From the NCBI RefSeq assembly GCF_003752415.1, contig NZ_RKHG01000001.1, forward strand, positions 1,178,001 through 1,242,000: DNA of 64,000 nt, read 5' to 3'. The notes below the pieces were generated by a model. The model saw nothing but the letters and a program-made list of their open reading frames with translations. It was not told the DNA's origin and did not search any database. Position 1 is the first letter of the stretch, and each line of letters starts with the position of its first letter. The stretch comes from Luteococcus japonicus. GTDB lineage: Bacteria > Actinomycetota > Actinomycetes > Propionibacteriales > Propionibacteriaceae. The position numbers were made by a program, and so were the translations under genes. Positions 43,044 to 52,274 of the stretch are shown here, in pieces.

Positions 43044-44798
43044 CTACGCGCTGGTTGCACCGCTTCCCCAAGAAATCTGCGGGATTTCCAGGATGCCGCT
43101 GGACAGCGGCAGCCCCACCCGCACCGAGAGCTGCTTCAGGACCGCCTCCGGAGTCCACGCCGAAGCCAGCGAGGCGGCCGTCGGCTGCTCGGTGCTCTGC
43201 GCCGGGCGCACCCGGTCCAGGATGCCGATGCCGGCATGACTCTTGAGCTGGACCTTGTCCCGGTCCAGGCCGGCCAAGGCACAGGCACGTTCGACGGCCA
43301 GCTCCAGGCCACCCAGGTGGTCCACCAGGCCGCGCTCGTGGGCATCGCGCCCGGTCCACACCCGCCCGCGAGCCAACGGCTCCAACTGGGCGTGGTCCAT
43401 CCCCCGGTCCGCGGCGGCCTTGCGGGTGAAGTCGTCGTAGATCCGGTCCAGCCAGGCATTCAGCCGCGCCCACTGCTCCTCGGTGAAGTGCTGGTCACTG
43501 GCGAGCATGCCCGCATTGGGGCCACTGTCGATGGCCTCGTGCACCAGGCCCAGCTTGTCGTACAGGCCGGTGGTGACCATCTTCCCCGCCAGCACACCGA
43601 TGGAACCGGTCAGCGTCGCGGGAAGGGCGACGATCTCGTCAGCCCCCATGGAGACGTAGTAACCGCCCGAGGCGGCGTAGTTGCCCATCTGGGAGACCAC
43701 CGGGAGGCCGGATTCGCGCACCTGGTGGACGGCACGCCAGATGGTGTCCGAGGCCACGGCCGAGCCACCGGGCGAGTCCACCCGCAGCACGACGGCCTTG
43801 ACCTTGTCATCACGGCTTGCGGCGCGCAGCTGCTCCGCGACCACGTCGGCCCCGGTCTCCGGCTCCCCCATGCCCGACGGGCGACCGCGCCCCATCACGA
43901 TCCCACCCCGCACCGGCACCACGGCGATGGTGGGCTGGCGACGGGAGTTCAGCTGGGTGACCGCTTGTCCCGCCGGGCCGCCGGGGGTCCAACGATGCGC
44001 GAAACGCAACTGCTCCGGCTTGAGTTCGTCATCGCCGCCCCACTCGGCCAGCAGGTGGGCGACCGCCTCGTCGCGGTATCCGACCCGGTCCACCAGACGC
44101 CACTCCAGGGCCTGCTCCGGTGTCAACGGGGACTCGTCGACGGCCCGCCACACCGCCTCACGGTCAACCCCGCGCCGCTCGGCGACCGTGTCGACGAAGT
44201 CGTGGGTGAAGGAATTGGCGATCGCCTGCATCATCTCGCGGTTTGCGTCGCTGACCTGGTCTGCGGCGAACTGGTCCGCGGCCGTCTTGTACTCGTGCCG
44301 CTTGCCGAACTGGGGTTCGATGGCGGCCTTGCCCAGAAGACCCTTGAACAGGGTGATGCCCAGGTGCACGCCACCGATGCCGAGCTGCCCCGAGGGCTGC
44401 AGCCAGATCTGGTGGCAGGAGCTGGCCAGCAGGTAGCTGGCCAGGTCATTGGACAACTCACCCAGCGCCGGGGCGAAGGCGAGCGTCGGCTTCTGCTGGC
44501 CGAAGTCCGCGATGGCCAAGCCAAGCTCCTGGGCCTGCGGCAGGGTCAGGGGCGCACTGCCGGCATACAGCACCAACCCCGCGACGTCCTCGTCGCCGGC
44601 TGCCTCACGCAGCTTCTGCGCGAGGGTGGTGAGGGTGGGGGCGTTCATCGCCTTCATCGCCGCCCACGGGGTCTCCGGCGGATGACTCAACAACCCCCGC
44701 CCCAGGTCGATCTCCAGCACCACCTTGCCTCCCGGCACCTTGCCGGCCAGCGGGGTGCGGGAAAGGACGCGATCGATCACCAGTGACTTGAGATCCAT
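43044..44798 (-). CDS. sppA: Signal peptide peptidase SppA, long form
   Basis: This 584-residue protein is the two-domain (67K) SppA. The catalytic Lys is in HEYKTAADQF near residue 165 of the N-terminal half; the Ser is in YAASGGYYVSMGADEI of the C-terminal half, next to LRVDSPGGSAVAS. Unlike E. coli SppA it has no N-terminal membrane anchor, so it is probably soluble or peripheral. A TACGGT -10 six bases before the ATG suggests a leaderless transcript. Confidence 0.9.
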   Translation of the reverse strand: MDLKSLVIDRVLSRTPLAGKVPGGKVVLEIDLGRGLLSHPPETPWAAMKAMNAPTLTTLAQKLREAAGDEDVAGLVLYAGSAPLTLPQAQELGLAIADFGQQKPTLAFAPALGELSNDLASYLLASSCHQIWLQPSGQLGIGGVHLGITLFKGLLGKAAIEPQFGKRHEYKTAADQFAADQVSDANREMMQAIANSFTHDFVDTVAERRGVDREAVWRAVDESPLTPEQALEWRLVDRVGYRDEAVAHLLAEWGGDDELKPEQLRFAHRWTPGGPAGQAVTQLNSRRQPTIAVVPVRGGIVMGRGRPSGMGEPETGADVVAEQLRAASRDDKVKAVVLRVDSPGGSAVASDTIWRAVHQVRESGLPVVSQMGNYAASGGYYVSMGADEIVALPATLTGSIGVLAGKMVTTGLYDKLGLVHEAIDSGPNAGMLASDQHFTEEQWARLNAWLDRIYDDFTRKAAADRGMDHAQLEPLARGRVWTGRDAHERGLVDHLGGLELAVERACALAGLDRDKVQLKSHAGIGILDRVRPAQSTEQPTAASLASAWTPEAVLKQLSVRVGLPLSSGILEIPQISWGSGATSA

Positions 44799-44804
44799 GG
44801 CTCC

Positions 44805-44810
44805 ACCGTA
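44805..44810 (-). promoter_or_regulatory. -10 element for leaderless sppA
   Basis: TACGGT followed by GGAGCC and the ATG at 44798. The 88-bp gap to capA holds this and the capA -10 on the other strand. Confidence 0.4.
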
Positions 44811-44874
44811 GGGGCGTCCTTTGACAAATTCACGGGAGTCGGCTGAGGGCGGAAGCCAGCGCACCCCAACCCAC

Positions 44875-44880
44875 TACCGT
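44875..44880 (+). promoter_or_regulatory. -10 element for leaderless CapA-like gene
   Basis: TACCGT followed by six bases and the ATG at 44887; no ribosome-binding site precedes the start. Confidence 0.45.
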
Positions 44881-44886
44881 GGTCCC

Positions 44887-45999
44887 ATGCCCCGTCGCCT
44901 CATGGCCTGCCTGCTGACCACCACCTCCTTGACCCTGGCGGCCTGTGGCGGTCCGGAACCGGCGGCCAGCACCGCACCGGCTGCCCCCGCACCGGCAACC
45001 ACTGCCGCCGCTCCGGCAACCAGCGATGCCCCCGCCACGAAGCCCTTGACCGCCACCCCCGTCGCCATCCCACAACGTCAGGGCGACGAACTGCTGCTGG
45101 CCTTCGCGGGCGACGCCAATGCCTTCAAGGCAGCCGCAGACTCCACCGAACAGGGCCTGGGAGAAGCCGGACGCCTGCTCAAGGCCGCCGACTGGAGCAT
45201 GGTGAACCTGGAGACCGCACTCGCCGACGACCAGGAAGGCCTCACCAAGCAGCCCAAGCTCTACACCTTCCTCACCGGGCGCGCCTTCCCGCAGATGCTG
45301 CAGCGCGAAGGGGTGGACCTGGTCAGCCTGGCCAACAACCACGCCATGGACTTCGGAGTGGAGGGCATGAAGCGCACCCTGAAGATCCGTCAGGACAGTG
45401 AGCTCCCGATGATCGGCGTGGGTGCCAGCCAGGACGACGCCTTCCGCCCGTGGACGGGCGAAGTGCACGGCCGGCAGGTCGTGGCGCTGGTGGGCAATGA
45501 CATCCTCGAGTCGAACATGGACTGGCGTCCGCGCGACGGGCGCCCCGGCGTCGCCATGGTCAAGACCGAGGAGGGCTTCCAGACCCTCGTCGACGGCGTG
45601 GCCGCCCAGCGTCGCGAGCACCCGGAGGCCGTCGTCGTGGTCTTCATGCACTGGGGCGTCGACTACCAGGTGTGCACCACGGGCCGGCAGGAGAAGATGG
45701 CGAAGAAGCTCGCCGACGCGGGAGCGAGCATCGTCGTCGGGACCCATGCGCACCGGGTGCAGCGCGCCGAGACCATCGGCAGCACCTACGTGGCCTACGG
45801 GCTGGGCAACTTCAACTTCTACTCCGACCGGGCCAGCACCCGGGAGACCGGCGTGCTCACCGTGCACGTCCCTCGGTCCGGCGCACCGACGGCCGAATGG
45901 GCCCCCGGCCGGATCGTCGACGGCCGCCCGGTGATGCTCACCGGCGCCGAGGCCGAAGCCGCCCGGGAGCGCTGGGCCGGCCTGCGGGGAGGCTGCTGA
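44887..45999 (+). CDS. CapA-family lipoprotein
   Basis: This 370-residue protein has a lipoprotein signal with lipobox LAAC near residue 20, then an Ala/Pro/Thr-rich linker of about 40 residues, then the CapA/PgsA metallophosphatase-like domain: LAFAGDANAF, VNLETAL, SLANNHAMDFG, FMHWGVDY and VVGTHAHRVQ, with conserved metal-binding residues. CapA in Bacillus takes part in poly-gamma-glutamate capsule export; no other capsule genes are here, so the role is open. The start fits a leaderless transcript. Confidence 0.85.
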   Translation: MPRRLMACLLTTTSLTLAACGGPEPAASTAPAAPAPATTAAAPATSDAPATKPLTATPVAIPQRQGDELLLAFAGDANAFKAAADSTEQGLGEAGRLLKAADWSMVNLETALADDQEGLTKQPKLYTFLTGRAFPQMLQREGVDLVSLANNHAMDFGVEGMKRTLKIRQDSELPMIGVGASQDDAFRPWTGEVHGRQVVALVGNDILESNMDWRPRDGRPGVAMVKTEEGFQTLVDGVAAQRREHPEAVVVVFMHWGVDYQVCTTGRQEKMAKKLADAGASIVVGTHAHRVQRAETIGSTYVAYGLGNFNFYSDRASTRETGVLTVHVPRSGAPTAEWAPGRIVDGRPVMLTGAEAEAARERWAGLRGGC

Positions 46000-46928
46000 T
46001 GCCCCGCTCCCCCCTGCCGGTGCGCCACGGCTTGAATGCCGCGTGGGTGGGAACCCCGCGAGAGGAGAACTGGGCCACGATGCGGGACTTCCTGGTCTGG
46101 AAGATCCCGCGGCTGACACCCGAGCGGATCGACGAGATGTTCGCCGAGGAACGCTTCGTCGACGAGAAGGGCACCGTCCTGCCCCTCGACGCCCCCTACA
46201 AGCACCACTCCTTCATCTTCTTCCACCGCGACCTCCCCGACGAGACCGAGCCACCGGGCGAGCTGCTGGTGCTGCACCGCGACGAGCGGCTCGTCGTGCT
46301 GGACAAGCCCCATTTCACCTCCACCATTCCCCGCGGACAGCACATCATCCACTCCGCCGTGGTGCGCGCCCGACGCGAACTGGACCTGCCGGACCTGTCG
46401 CCGGCCCACCGGCTGGACCGGGCCACCGCCGGCATCCTGCTGTGCACCACCCGGCGGGAACACCGTCGCGCCTACCAGATGATGTTCGAGCAGCGGGTGC
46501 CGCAGAAGACCTATGAGGCCATCGGCCGGCTGCGCCCGGAGCTGGACTTCCCGCTGGACCTGTCCAGTCACATGACCAAGACCCGAGGCGTGATGCAGGC
46601 CGAGGAGGTCCCGGGCCGCGATCCCAATGCCCACACCCGCATTGAGCTGCTGGACCGCGCGGAGCATCCGGTTCATGGGCCGATCGGCCGCTACCTGGTC
46701 AAGCCCACCACCGGCAAGACGCACCAGATCCGGCTGCACATGAGCTCCGCCGGGATCCCCATCGTCAATGACCCCTTCTACCCCGAGGTCCTGGACCGTT
46801 CCCTGGACGACTTCACCCTGCCGCTGCAGCTGCTGGCCAAGGAGTTGCGCTTCGTGGATCCGGTGGACGGCAGCGAGCGGGTCTTCACCAGCGCCCGGAC
46901 CCTGAGCGTCTGGGACGAGGCCCGCTGA
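45999..46928 (+). CDS. RluA-family pseudouridine synthase
   Basis: This 309-residue enzyme converts uridine to pseudouridine in RNA. The catalytic Asp is in PAHRLDRATAGILL near residue 143, with VLDKPHFTSTIP before it and KPTTGKTHQIRLHMSSAGIPI near 240. It lacks an S4 domain and has a 90-residue N-terminal region. Target RNA unknown. Its ATG overlaps the CapA stop (TGATG), so the two are coupled. Confidence 0.9.
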   Translation: MPRSPLPVRHGLNAAWVGTPREENWATMRDFLVWKIPRLTPERIDEMFAEERFVDEKGTVLPLDAPYKHHSFIFFHRDLPDETEPPGELLVLHRDERLVVLDKPHFTSTIPRGQHIIHSAVVRARRELDLPDLSPAHRLDRATAGILLCTTRREHRRAYQMMFEQRVPQKTYEAIGRLRPELDFPLDLSSHMTKTRGVMQAEEVPGRDPNAHTRIELLDRAEHPVHGPIGRYLVKPTTGKTHQIRLHMSSAGIPIVNDPFYPEVLDRSLDDFTLPLQLLAKELRFVDPVDGSERVFTSARTLSVWDEAR

Positions 46929-46965
46929 CTTCCCCAGACAACATTGAGTGGGCGGGGTGGCCCAG

Positions 46966-47141
46966 AACTGAGAGCCCACGGACCGTCTGGACAGAACTGG
47001 AACGATCCAATGCCGGGTTTGGCTCTCATTTTTCGGTTGTCCACAGGTTTGTTGGCCCCTCCCCGGGAAAACTGAGAGCCCACAGCCCTGCTGGATGAAG
47101 TTGGAACGTGCCAAGCTCCATTTTGGCTCTCAGTTTCGGTT
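46966..47141. repeat. Two direct copies of a palindrome-ended element
   Basis: Two copies start at 46966 and 47070. Each has a left arm AACTGAGAGCC and, exactly 55 bases on, a right arm GGCTCTCA(G/T)TT, its reverse complement, followed by CGGTT. Within the 65 aligned bases about 47 are identical. Each also holds an inner inverted repeat (TGG-N6-CCA in the first, TTGG-N6-CCAA in the second). They fill the 236-bp gap between two convergent genes and contain no ORF I trust. Confidence 0.8.
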
Positions 47142-47164
47142 CCCACGCCCCCGACGCAGGAGGA

Positions 47165-48481
47165 TCAGTCGGCCTCGGCGGAGGCCTGGGCGGCGCGGAC
47201 CTCGTCGACGGTCCAGACGCGCAGCCGGGGAGGCCAGCCGCGGCGAAGACGGACCCGAACCCCGCGGTGCACCATGAACCAGGCGCTGACCCCGGCGAAG
47301 GTCACCCCGGTGGCCAGAGAGCCGGCCCAGATGGTCCACCGGGGACCGAAGACGTCACCCACCCAGCCGATCAACGGAGCACCAAGCGGGGTGCCACCCA
47401 TGAATATCGCCATGTACAGGGCCATCACCCGGCCGCGCACCTCGGGGTCGCTGGCCAACTGCACCGAAGCGTTGGCGCAGGTCATCATCGTCAGGGCGCA
47501 CAACCCGGTGGGCACCAGGAGCGCGGCGAAGACCGTGTAGCTGGGGGCGGCCCCCAGCAGGCCCGTGCACAGGGCAAAACCGCCCAGGGCCAGCAGCAGC
47601 ACCCGCAGCCGGGGACGCTCCCGACGAGCGGCGATCAGGGCGGCGGCCAAGGTTCCGATGGCCATGATGGAGCCGAGCAGGCCGTACTCCCCCGGCCCCT
47701 TGCCAAAGACCTTGGTGGCCATCAGTGCATTGGTGATCTGGAAGTTCATACCGAAGGTGCCCAGCATGAAGACCATCAGCAGGATCACCAGGATGTCGGG
47801 CCGTCGCCAGACATAGCGCAGCCCCTCGCGCACCGCACCCTTGCCGTTCTTGCGCATGGGTGCCGGGGTGAGTTCGGCGGCACGCATCCGGGCCAGTGAG
47901 AGCAGCACCGCGCCGAAGCTCAGCGCATTGAGGGCCATGGCCGGCGCCACTCCCCAGGCGGCGATCATCAACCCGGCGAGCCCGGGCCCCAGCAGGCGCG
48001 CGCTGTTGAAGGAGGCGGAGTTGAGCCCCACGGCATTGGGCACGAGCCCGCGCGGAACCATCTCGCTCACGAAGGCCTGGCGGGTCGGATTGTCGAAGGC
48101 GGTCACCACACCGGTCAGGAAGGCCAGCACGAAGACGTGCCACAGCTCCACCCAGCCGCTGACCACCAGCAGGAACATCACCAACGCGTTCAGCCCCAGC
48201 AGGCTCTGGCTGAGCATCAGGATCCGACGCTTGGGGAAGCGGTCCGCGATCGAGCCGGCATAGGGCGCCAGGAAGGGGATCGGCAGGAACTGCAGCCCGG
48301 TCACCAGGCCCAGCGCCGACGAGGAGTGGTCCGTGAGGATGGTGAGCACCAGCCAGTCCTGCGCCACCCGGTACATCCAGGTGCCGACATTGCTGACGAC
48401 AGCGCCGGTGAAGAAGATCCGGTAGTTGGGGACCCGCAGGCTGGCGAAGGTGCCCGTGGGCGCCTCGTGGGCGACGCTCAT
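47165..48481 (-). CDS. MFS exporter, EntS-like paralogue
   Basis: This 438-residue, 12-helix transporter matches the protein at 19248-20537 in motif order: VVTAFDNPTRQAFVSEMVP, then VGLNSASFNSARLLGPG. It also ends in a soluble tail, here about 25 residues rich in Arg then Ala/Glu. The ATG overlaps the rarD stop (ATGA). Substrate unknown. Confidence 0.85.
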   Translation of the reverse strand: MSVAHEAPTGTFASLRVPNYRIFFTGAVVSNVGTWMYRVAQDWLVLTILTDHSSSALGLVTGLQFLPIPFLAPYAGSIADRFPKRRILMLSQSLLGLNALVMFLLVVSGWVELWHVFVLAFLTGVVTAFDNPTRQAFVSEMVPRGLVPNAVGLNSASFNSARLLGPGLAGLMIAAWGVAPAMALNALSFGAVLLSLARMRAAELTPAPMRKNGKGAVREGLRYVWRRPDILVILLMVFMLGTFGMNFQITNALMATKVFGKGPGEYGLLGSIMAIGTLAAALIAARRERPRLRVLLLALGGFALCTGLLGAAPSYTVFAALLVPTGLCALTMMTCANASVQLASDPEVRGRVMALYMAIFMGGTPLGAPLIGWVGDVFGPRWTIWAGSLATGVTFAGVSAWFMVHRGVRVRLRRGWPPRLRVWTVDEVRAAQASAEAD

Positions 48482-49368
48482 CGTGTGGCCCGACGAATGT
48501 TCAGCACCGCCCCGGCCAGATAGACCACCGAGCCGATCCAGACCAGCACCAACCCGGCCCAGAAACGCGGCGAGACGGGCTGGCCGAAGACGAACAGGCC
48601 GAGCAGGAACTGCATCGTGGGGGTCATGTACTGCAGGACGCCCAGGGTTCCCAGCGGGATCCCCGGGGCGGCGACGGCGAAGAGCCACAGCGGCACCGCG
48701 GTGAAGATGCCAGCCACCACCAGCAGCGCCGCCACCCGGCCGGAGTGGGGCCAGGCAGCCCTCCCCTGACCGGCGCTCCAGGCCATCCACGCCAGGGCCA
48801 GCGGGGTGAGTACGGCGGACTCGAGGAAGAGGCCCTGCAAGGCAGTCACCTTGACCCGCTTCTTGACCATACCGTAGAAGCCGAAGCTGAAGGCCAGCAG
48901 GAGGGGGACCCACACCGTGCGCCAGGCCTGGGAGGCAATCACGCACACCCCCAGGGCGGCCAGGGCGCAGCCGATCTTCCCGGGGCGTCCCATCCGTTCG
49001 CCGAAGAAGATCATCCCCAGCGCGATGCTGACCAGCGGATTGGTGAAGTAGCCCAGGGATGCCTCCACGACGTGGTTGGAATTGACCGCCCAGATGTAGG
49101 TCAGCCAGTTCACCGCGATCAAGACCGCCGCCACGGCCAGGAGCCGCCAGGCACCACTGCTCCAGACCTCGCGCAACCATCCCCAGGGCTTGCGCTGCAC
49201 GGCCAGCACCAATGCCACGAAGGCCAGGCTGAACAGCACCCGACCGGACAGGATCTCCAGCGAACCGGCTGGCTTGAGCAGGGGGAAGAAGAGCGGAAAT
49301 CCGCCCCACAGGAGATAACACAGGATGCCGGCGAACAGGGAGGTCTGGCTGGCGGATCGGGTGCGCAT
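48478..49368 (-). CDS. rarD: RarD-type EamA-family permease
   Basis: This 296-residue protein has ten helices and the RarD pattern: GILCYLLWGGFPLFFPLLK near residue 12, VNWLTYIWAVNSNHVVEASLGYFTNPL (residues 76-102 region), and YMTPTMQFLLGLFVFGQP in the second half. The family exports or imports small metabolites; RarD was named for chloramphenicol sensitivity but its substrate is not settled. GGAGCCAG precedes the ATG at 49368. Confidence 0.85.
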   Translation of the reverse strand: MRTRSASQTSLFAGILCYLLWGGFPLFFPLLKPAGSLEILSGRVLFSLAFVALVLAVQRKPWGWLREVWSSGAWRLLAVAAVLIAVNWLTYIWAVNSNHVVEASLGYFTNPLVSIALGMIFFGERMGRPGKIGCALAALGVCVIASQAWRTVWVPLLLAFSFGFYGMVKKRVKVTALQGLFLESAVLTPLALAWMAWSAGQGRAAWPHSGRVAALLVVAGIFTAVPLWLFAVAAPGIPLGTLGVLQYMTPTMQFLLGLFVFGQPVSPRFWAGLVLVWIGSVVYLAGAVLNIRRATR

Positions 49369-49426
49369 CTGGCTCCTACGGGCAGGCTGTGGGGGTTCGG
49401 ATTGTCCAGTCTGCCGCGCCGGGCGA

Positions 49427-49432
49427 CACAAT
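49427..49432 (+). promoter_or_regulatory. -10 element for leaderless HAD phosphatase gene
   Basis: CACAAT followed by seven bases and the ATG at 49440. The in-frame ATG at 49431 would overlap this element, so I favour 49440. Confidence 0.35.
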
Positions 49433-49439
49433 GGGCGTC

Positions 49440-50108
49440 ATGTCCAGCCAAGCATCACTGCCCGCCGCCGTCATCTTCGACGTGGACGGCACCCTGACCG
49501 ACACCGAACCGGCCTGGGAACGGGTCCGGGCCGGGCTCGCCGCCGCCGACGGGGCCGACTACGGGCCCGACCATGCCCTGGCGATGATGGGGATGAGCAC
49601 TCGCGAGTGGAGCACCTATCTCAGCGAGGTCGTCGGCCTCAACGGATCCCCCGAGGACTGTGCGCGGCGCACCATCGACGGGATGCGCAAGCTCTACCAC
49701 GGCGGAGTCGGCATCCTTCCCGGCGCCCGGGAGGCCGTGCGAGCGATGGCCGAGCTGGTCCCGGTGGGGATCGCATCGTCCTCGCCGGTGGTGCTGATCG
49801 AGGCGGCCATCGAGGAGCTGGGAGTCGGCGACGTGGTCAGCGCACACGTGTCCACCGAGCAAGTGGAACGCGGCAAGCCCGCCCCGGACGGCTACCTGCG
49901 CTGCTGTGAACTGCTCGGGGTGGACCCGACGCAGTGCCTTGCCATCGAGGACTCCACCGCCGGTATCCGCTCCGCGCTGGCCGCGGGGATGGGCGTCGTC
50001 GCCATCCCGCAGCCCTTCCACCAGCCCTCCGACGAGCTGCTCGCCCGGTGCACTGTCCTGCAGGACCTGACGCAGCTCACGCCGCAGCGACTGCGCGAGC
50101 TGTGGTGA
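49440..50108 (+). CDS. HAD-superfamily phosphatase, beta-phosphoglucomutase-like
   Basis: This 222-residue hydrolase has the HAD motifs FDVDGTLTDTEPAW near residue 12, ASSSPVVLI (motif II), the Lys in RGKPAPDGYL, and EDSTAGIRSALAAGM (motif IV). The cap of helices after motif I puts it in the beta-PGM/GS1 branch. Substrate unknown, likely a small sugar phosphate. Confidence 0.85.
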   Translation: MSSQASLPAAVIFDVDGTLTDTEPAWERVRAGLAAADGADYGPDHALAMMGMSTREWSTYLSEVVGLNGSPEDCARRTIDGMRKLYHGGVGILPGAREAVRAMAELVPVGIASSSPVVLIEAAIEELGVGDVVSAHVSTEQVERGKPAPDGYLRCCELLGVDPTQCLAIEDSTAGIRSALAAGMGVVAIPQPFHQPSDELLARCTVLQDLTQLTPQRLRELW

Positions 50109-50132
50109 GGGTCTGAGGATCCAGAGACGCGA

Positions 50133-50164
50133 GCGGCCCGCCCCATTCACATGGGACGGGCCGC
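50133..50164. terminator. Bidirectional terminator hairpin, HAD and transketolase
   Basis: GCGGCCCG-c-CCCAT pairs with ATGGG-a-CGGGCCGC: 13 of 14 positions pair around a TCAC loop. It is placed between convergent stops and should end both transcripts. Confidence 0.75.
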
Positions 50165-50188
50165 GTCTGCTTCTGTGCGAGCTGTGGC

Positions 50189-52258
50189 TCAGCCGAGGAC
50201 CTTCTTGGCGGTCTCGACGACGTTGTCCACGGTGAAGCCGAGCTTCTCGAACATCACATTGCCGCTGGCCGAGGCGCCGAAGGTCTCGATGGAGACCGAG
50301 TCCCCCTCGAATCCGACGTACTTGGTCCAGCCCTGGGCGATGCCGGCCTCGATGGAGACGCGCTTGGTGACGGCCTTGGGCAGCACCGACTCCTTGTAGG
50401 CGTCGTCCTGCTCGTCGAACCATTCCTGGCACGGCATGGAGACGACGCGGGTGGCGACACCCTGCTCCTCCAGCACCTTCTGCGCCTCGACGGCCAGCGC
50501 CACCTCGGAACCCGTGGCGATCAGGATCAGCTGCGGGGTGCCGTTGGCGGCATCCTTGAGCACGTAGGCACCCTTGAGCACACCCTCGGCGGAGGCACAG
50601 GCGCCCTCGCCACGCTCGACGATCGGCAGGTCCTGACGGCTCAGCACGAGGCCACTGGGCTGGTCGGTGTGCAGCAGGGCACCCTTCCACGCGTAGCTGG
50701 TCTCGTTGGCATCGGCCGGGCGCACCATCGCCAGGTTCGGGATGGCCCGGTAGGCGGCCATGTGCTCGATCGGCTGGTGGGTGGGGCCGTCCTCACCGAC
50801 GCCGACCGAGTCGTGCGTCCACACGAAGATGCTCGGGACACCCATCAGGGCGGCCAGGCGCACCGGCGGGCGCATGTAGTCGGCGAAGACGAAGAAGGTG
50901 CCGCCATAGCTGCGGGTGAGGCCGGACAGGTTGATGCCGTTGACCACACCGCCCATGGCGTGCTCGCGGATGCCGAAGTGCAGCGTGCGGCCGTAGGGGT
51001 TGCCCGTGAACTCCTTGGAGCTGCGCTCCTCCGGGAGGAAGGAGGGCTGGCCCTTCATGGTGGTGTTGTTCGAGCCGGCGAGGTCGGCGGAGCCGCCCCA
51101 CAGTTCGGGCAACTGGTCGGCCAGGGCCGTCAGGACCTCGCCGGAGGCGGCGCGGGTGGACTTCTTGCCGGGCTCGAAGACCGGGAACTCGATGCCCTCC
51201 GGGAGCTTGCGCTCGGCGACGCGGGCCAGCAGTTCCGCCTTGTCCGCGTTGGCGGCCTTCCACGCCTCGAACTTCTGGTTCCACTCGTCGCGGGCCTGCT
51301 TGCCGCGTTCGGCGGCATTGGCGCGGGCGTGGTCGACGGCGGTCTGGTCCACGGCGAAGGGGCTGTCCTCGAAGCCGAGTTCCTTCTTGAGGGCGCCGAT
51401 CTCCTCGGCGCCGATCTTGGCGCCGTGCACCGAGTGCTTGCCCTGCAGGTTGGGCAGCGGCCAGCCGATCACGGTGGTGAGCTTGATGAAGGAGGGCTTG
51501 TCCGTGACGGCCTTGGCGGCCTCGATCGCGGCGTACAGCTCCTCGACCTTCTCCTCGTACCTGGTGCCGCCATTGGTGAAGTCCACGTGCTGGACGTGCC
51601 AGCCGTAGGCCTCGTAACGGGCGGCGACGTCCTCGCTGAAGGCGATCTTGGTGTCGCCCTCGATGGAGATGCGGTTGTCGTCGTAGAACAGGATCAGGTT
51701 GCCCAGGTTCTGCGTGGCGGCCAGCGAGGAGGCCTCGGAGGAGACGCCCTCCTGCATGCAGCCGTCACCGGCGATGGAGTAGACGAAGCGGTCGAAGGGG
51801 CTCTGTCCGGCGGGAGCCTCGGGGTCGTACAGGCCACGCTCCTTGCGTGCGGCCATGGCCATGCCGACGGCCATCGAGATGCCGGCACCCAAGGGGCCGG
51901 TGGTGGCCTCGATGAACTTGGTGTGGTGGTACTCGGGGTGGCCGGGGGTCTTGGAGCCCCAGGTGCGCAGCTGCTTCAGGTCGTCGAGCTCCAGGTCACA
52001 GCCGGCCAGGTAGAGCTGGGTGTACTGGGTCAGCGACGAGTGACCGGCGCTCAGCACGAAGCGGTCGCGGCCCAGCCACAGCGAATCGGTCGGGTCCGTC
52101 TTCATGACCTTCTGGTACAACAGGTAGGCCAGGGGTGCCAGCGAGATGGCGGTGCCGGGGTGTCCGTTGCCGACCTTCTCCACGGCGTCGGCGGCGAGGA
52201 TTCGCGCCACGTCAACGGCGCGAGCGTCCTGCTCGGTCCAGTTCAGGGTGTTGTTCAC
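50189..52258 (-). CDS. tkt: Transketolase
   Basis: This 689-residue thiamin-diphosphate enzyme moves two-carbon units between ketoses and aldoses. Motifs: [20 protein letters not shown] near residue 20, the ThDP motif [15 protein letters not shown] near 155, [14 protein letters not shown], and the transketolase signature [12 protein letters not shown] near 480. I use the GTG at 52258, with GAGAGG six bases upstream; an ATG at 52294 would overlap araD. As last gene of the sugar operon it would process D-xylulose 5-phosphate or erythrose 4-phosphate made upstream. It could also be the only cellular copy. Confidence 0.9.
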   Translation of the reverse strand: MNNTLNWTEQDARAVDVARILAADAVEKVGNGHPGTAISLAPLAYLLYQKVMKTDPTDSLWLGRDRFVLSAGHSSLTQYTQLYLAGCDLELDDLKQLRTWGSKTPGHPEYHHTKFIEATTGPLGAGISMAVGMAMAARKERGLYDPEAPAGQSPFDRFVYSIAGDGCMQEGVSSEASSLAATQNLGNLILFYDDNRISIEGDTKIAFSEDVAARYEAYGWHVQHVDFTNGGTRYEEKVEELYAAIEAAKAVTDKPSFIKLTTVIGWPLPNLQGKHSVHGAKIGAEEIGALKKELGFEDSPFAVDQTAVDHARANAAERGKQARDEWNQKFEAWKAANADKAELLARVAERKLPEGIEFPVFEPGKKSTRAASGEVLTALADQLPELWGGSADLAGSNNTTMKGQPSFLPEERSSKEFTGNPYGRTLHFGIREHAMGGVVNGINLSGLTRSYGGTFFVFADYMRPPVRLAALMGVPSIFVWTHDSVGVGEDGPTHQPIEHMAAYRAIPNLAMVRPADANETSYAWKGALLHTDQPSGLVLSRQDLPIVERGEGACASAEGVLKGAYVLKDAANGTPQLILIATGSEVALAVEAQKVLEEQGVATRVVSMPCQEWFDEQDDAYKESVLPKAVTKRVSIEAGIAQGWTKYVGFEGDSVSIETFGASASGNVMFEKLGFTVDNVVETAKKVLG

Positions 52259-52274
52259 ATTTGCCTCTCGTGCG

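Noticed and set aside
46778-47146. 122-codon minus-strand ORF across the palindromic elements
   Set aside because: Extends into the pseudouridine synthase in antisense and its distinct part is just the repeat; no ribosome-binding site.
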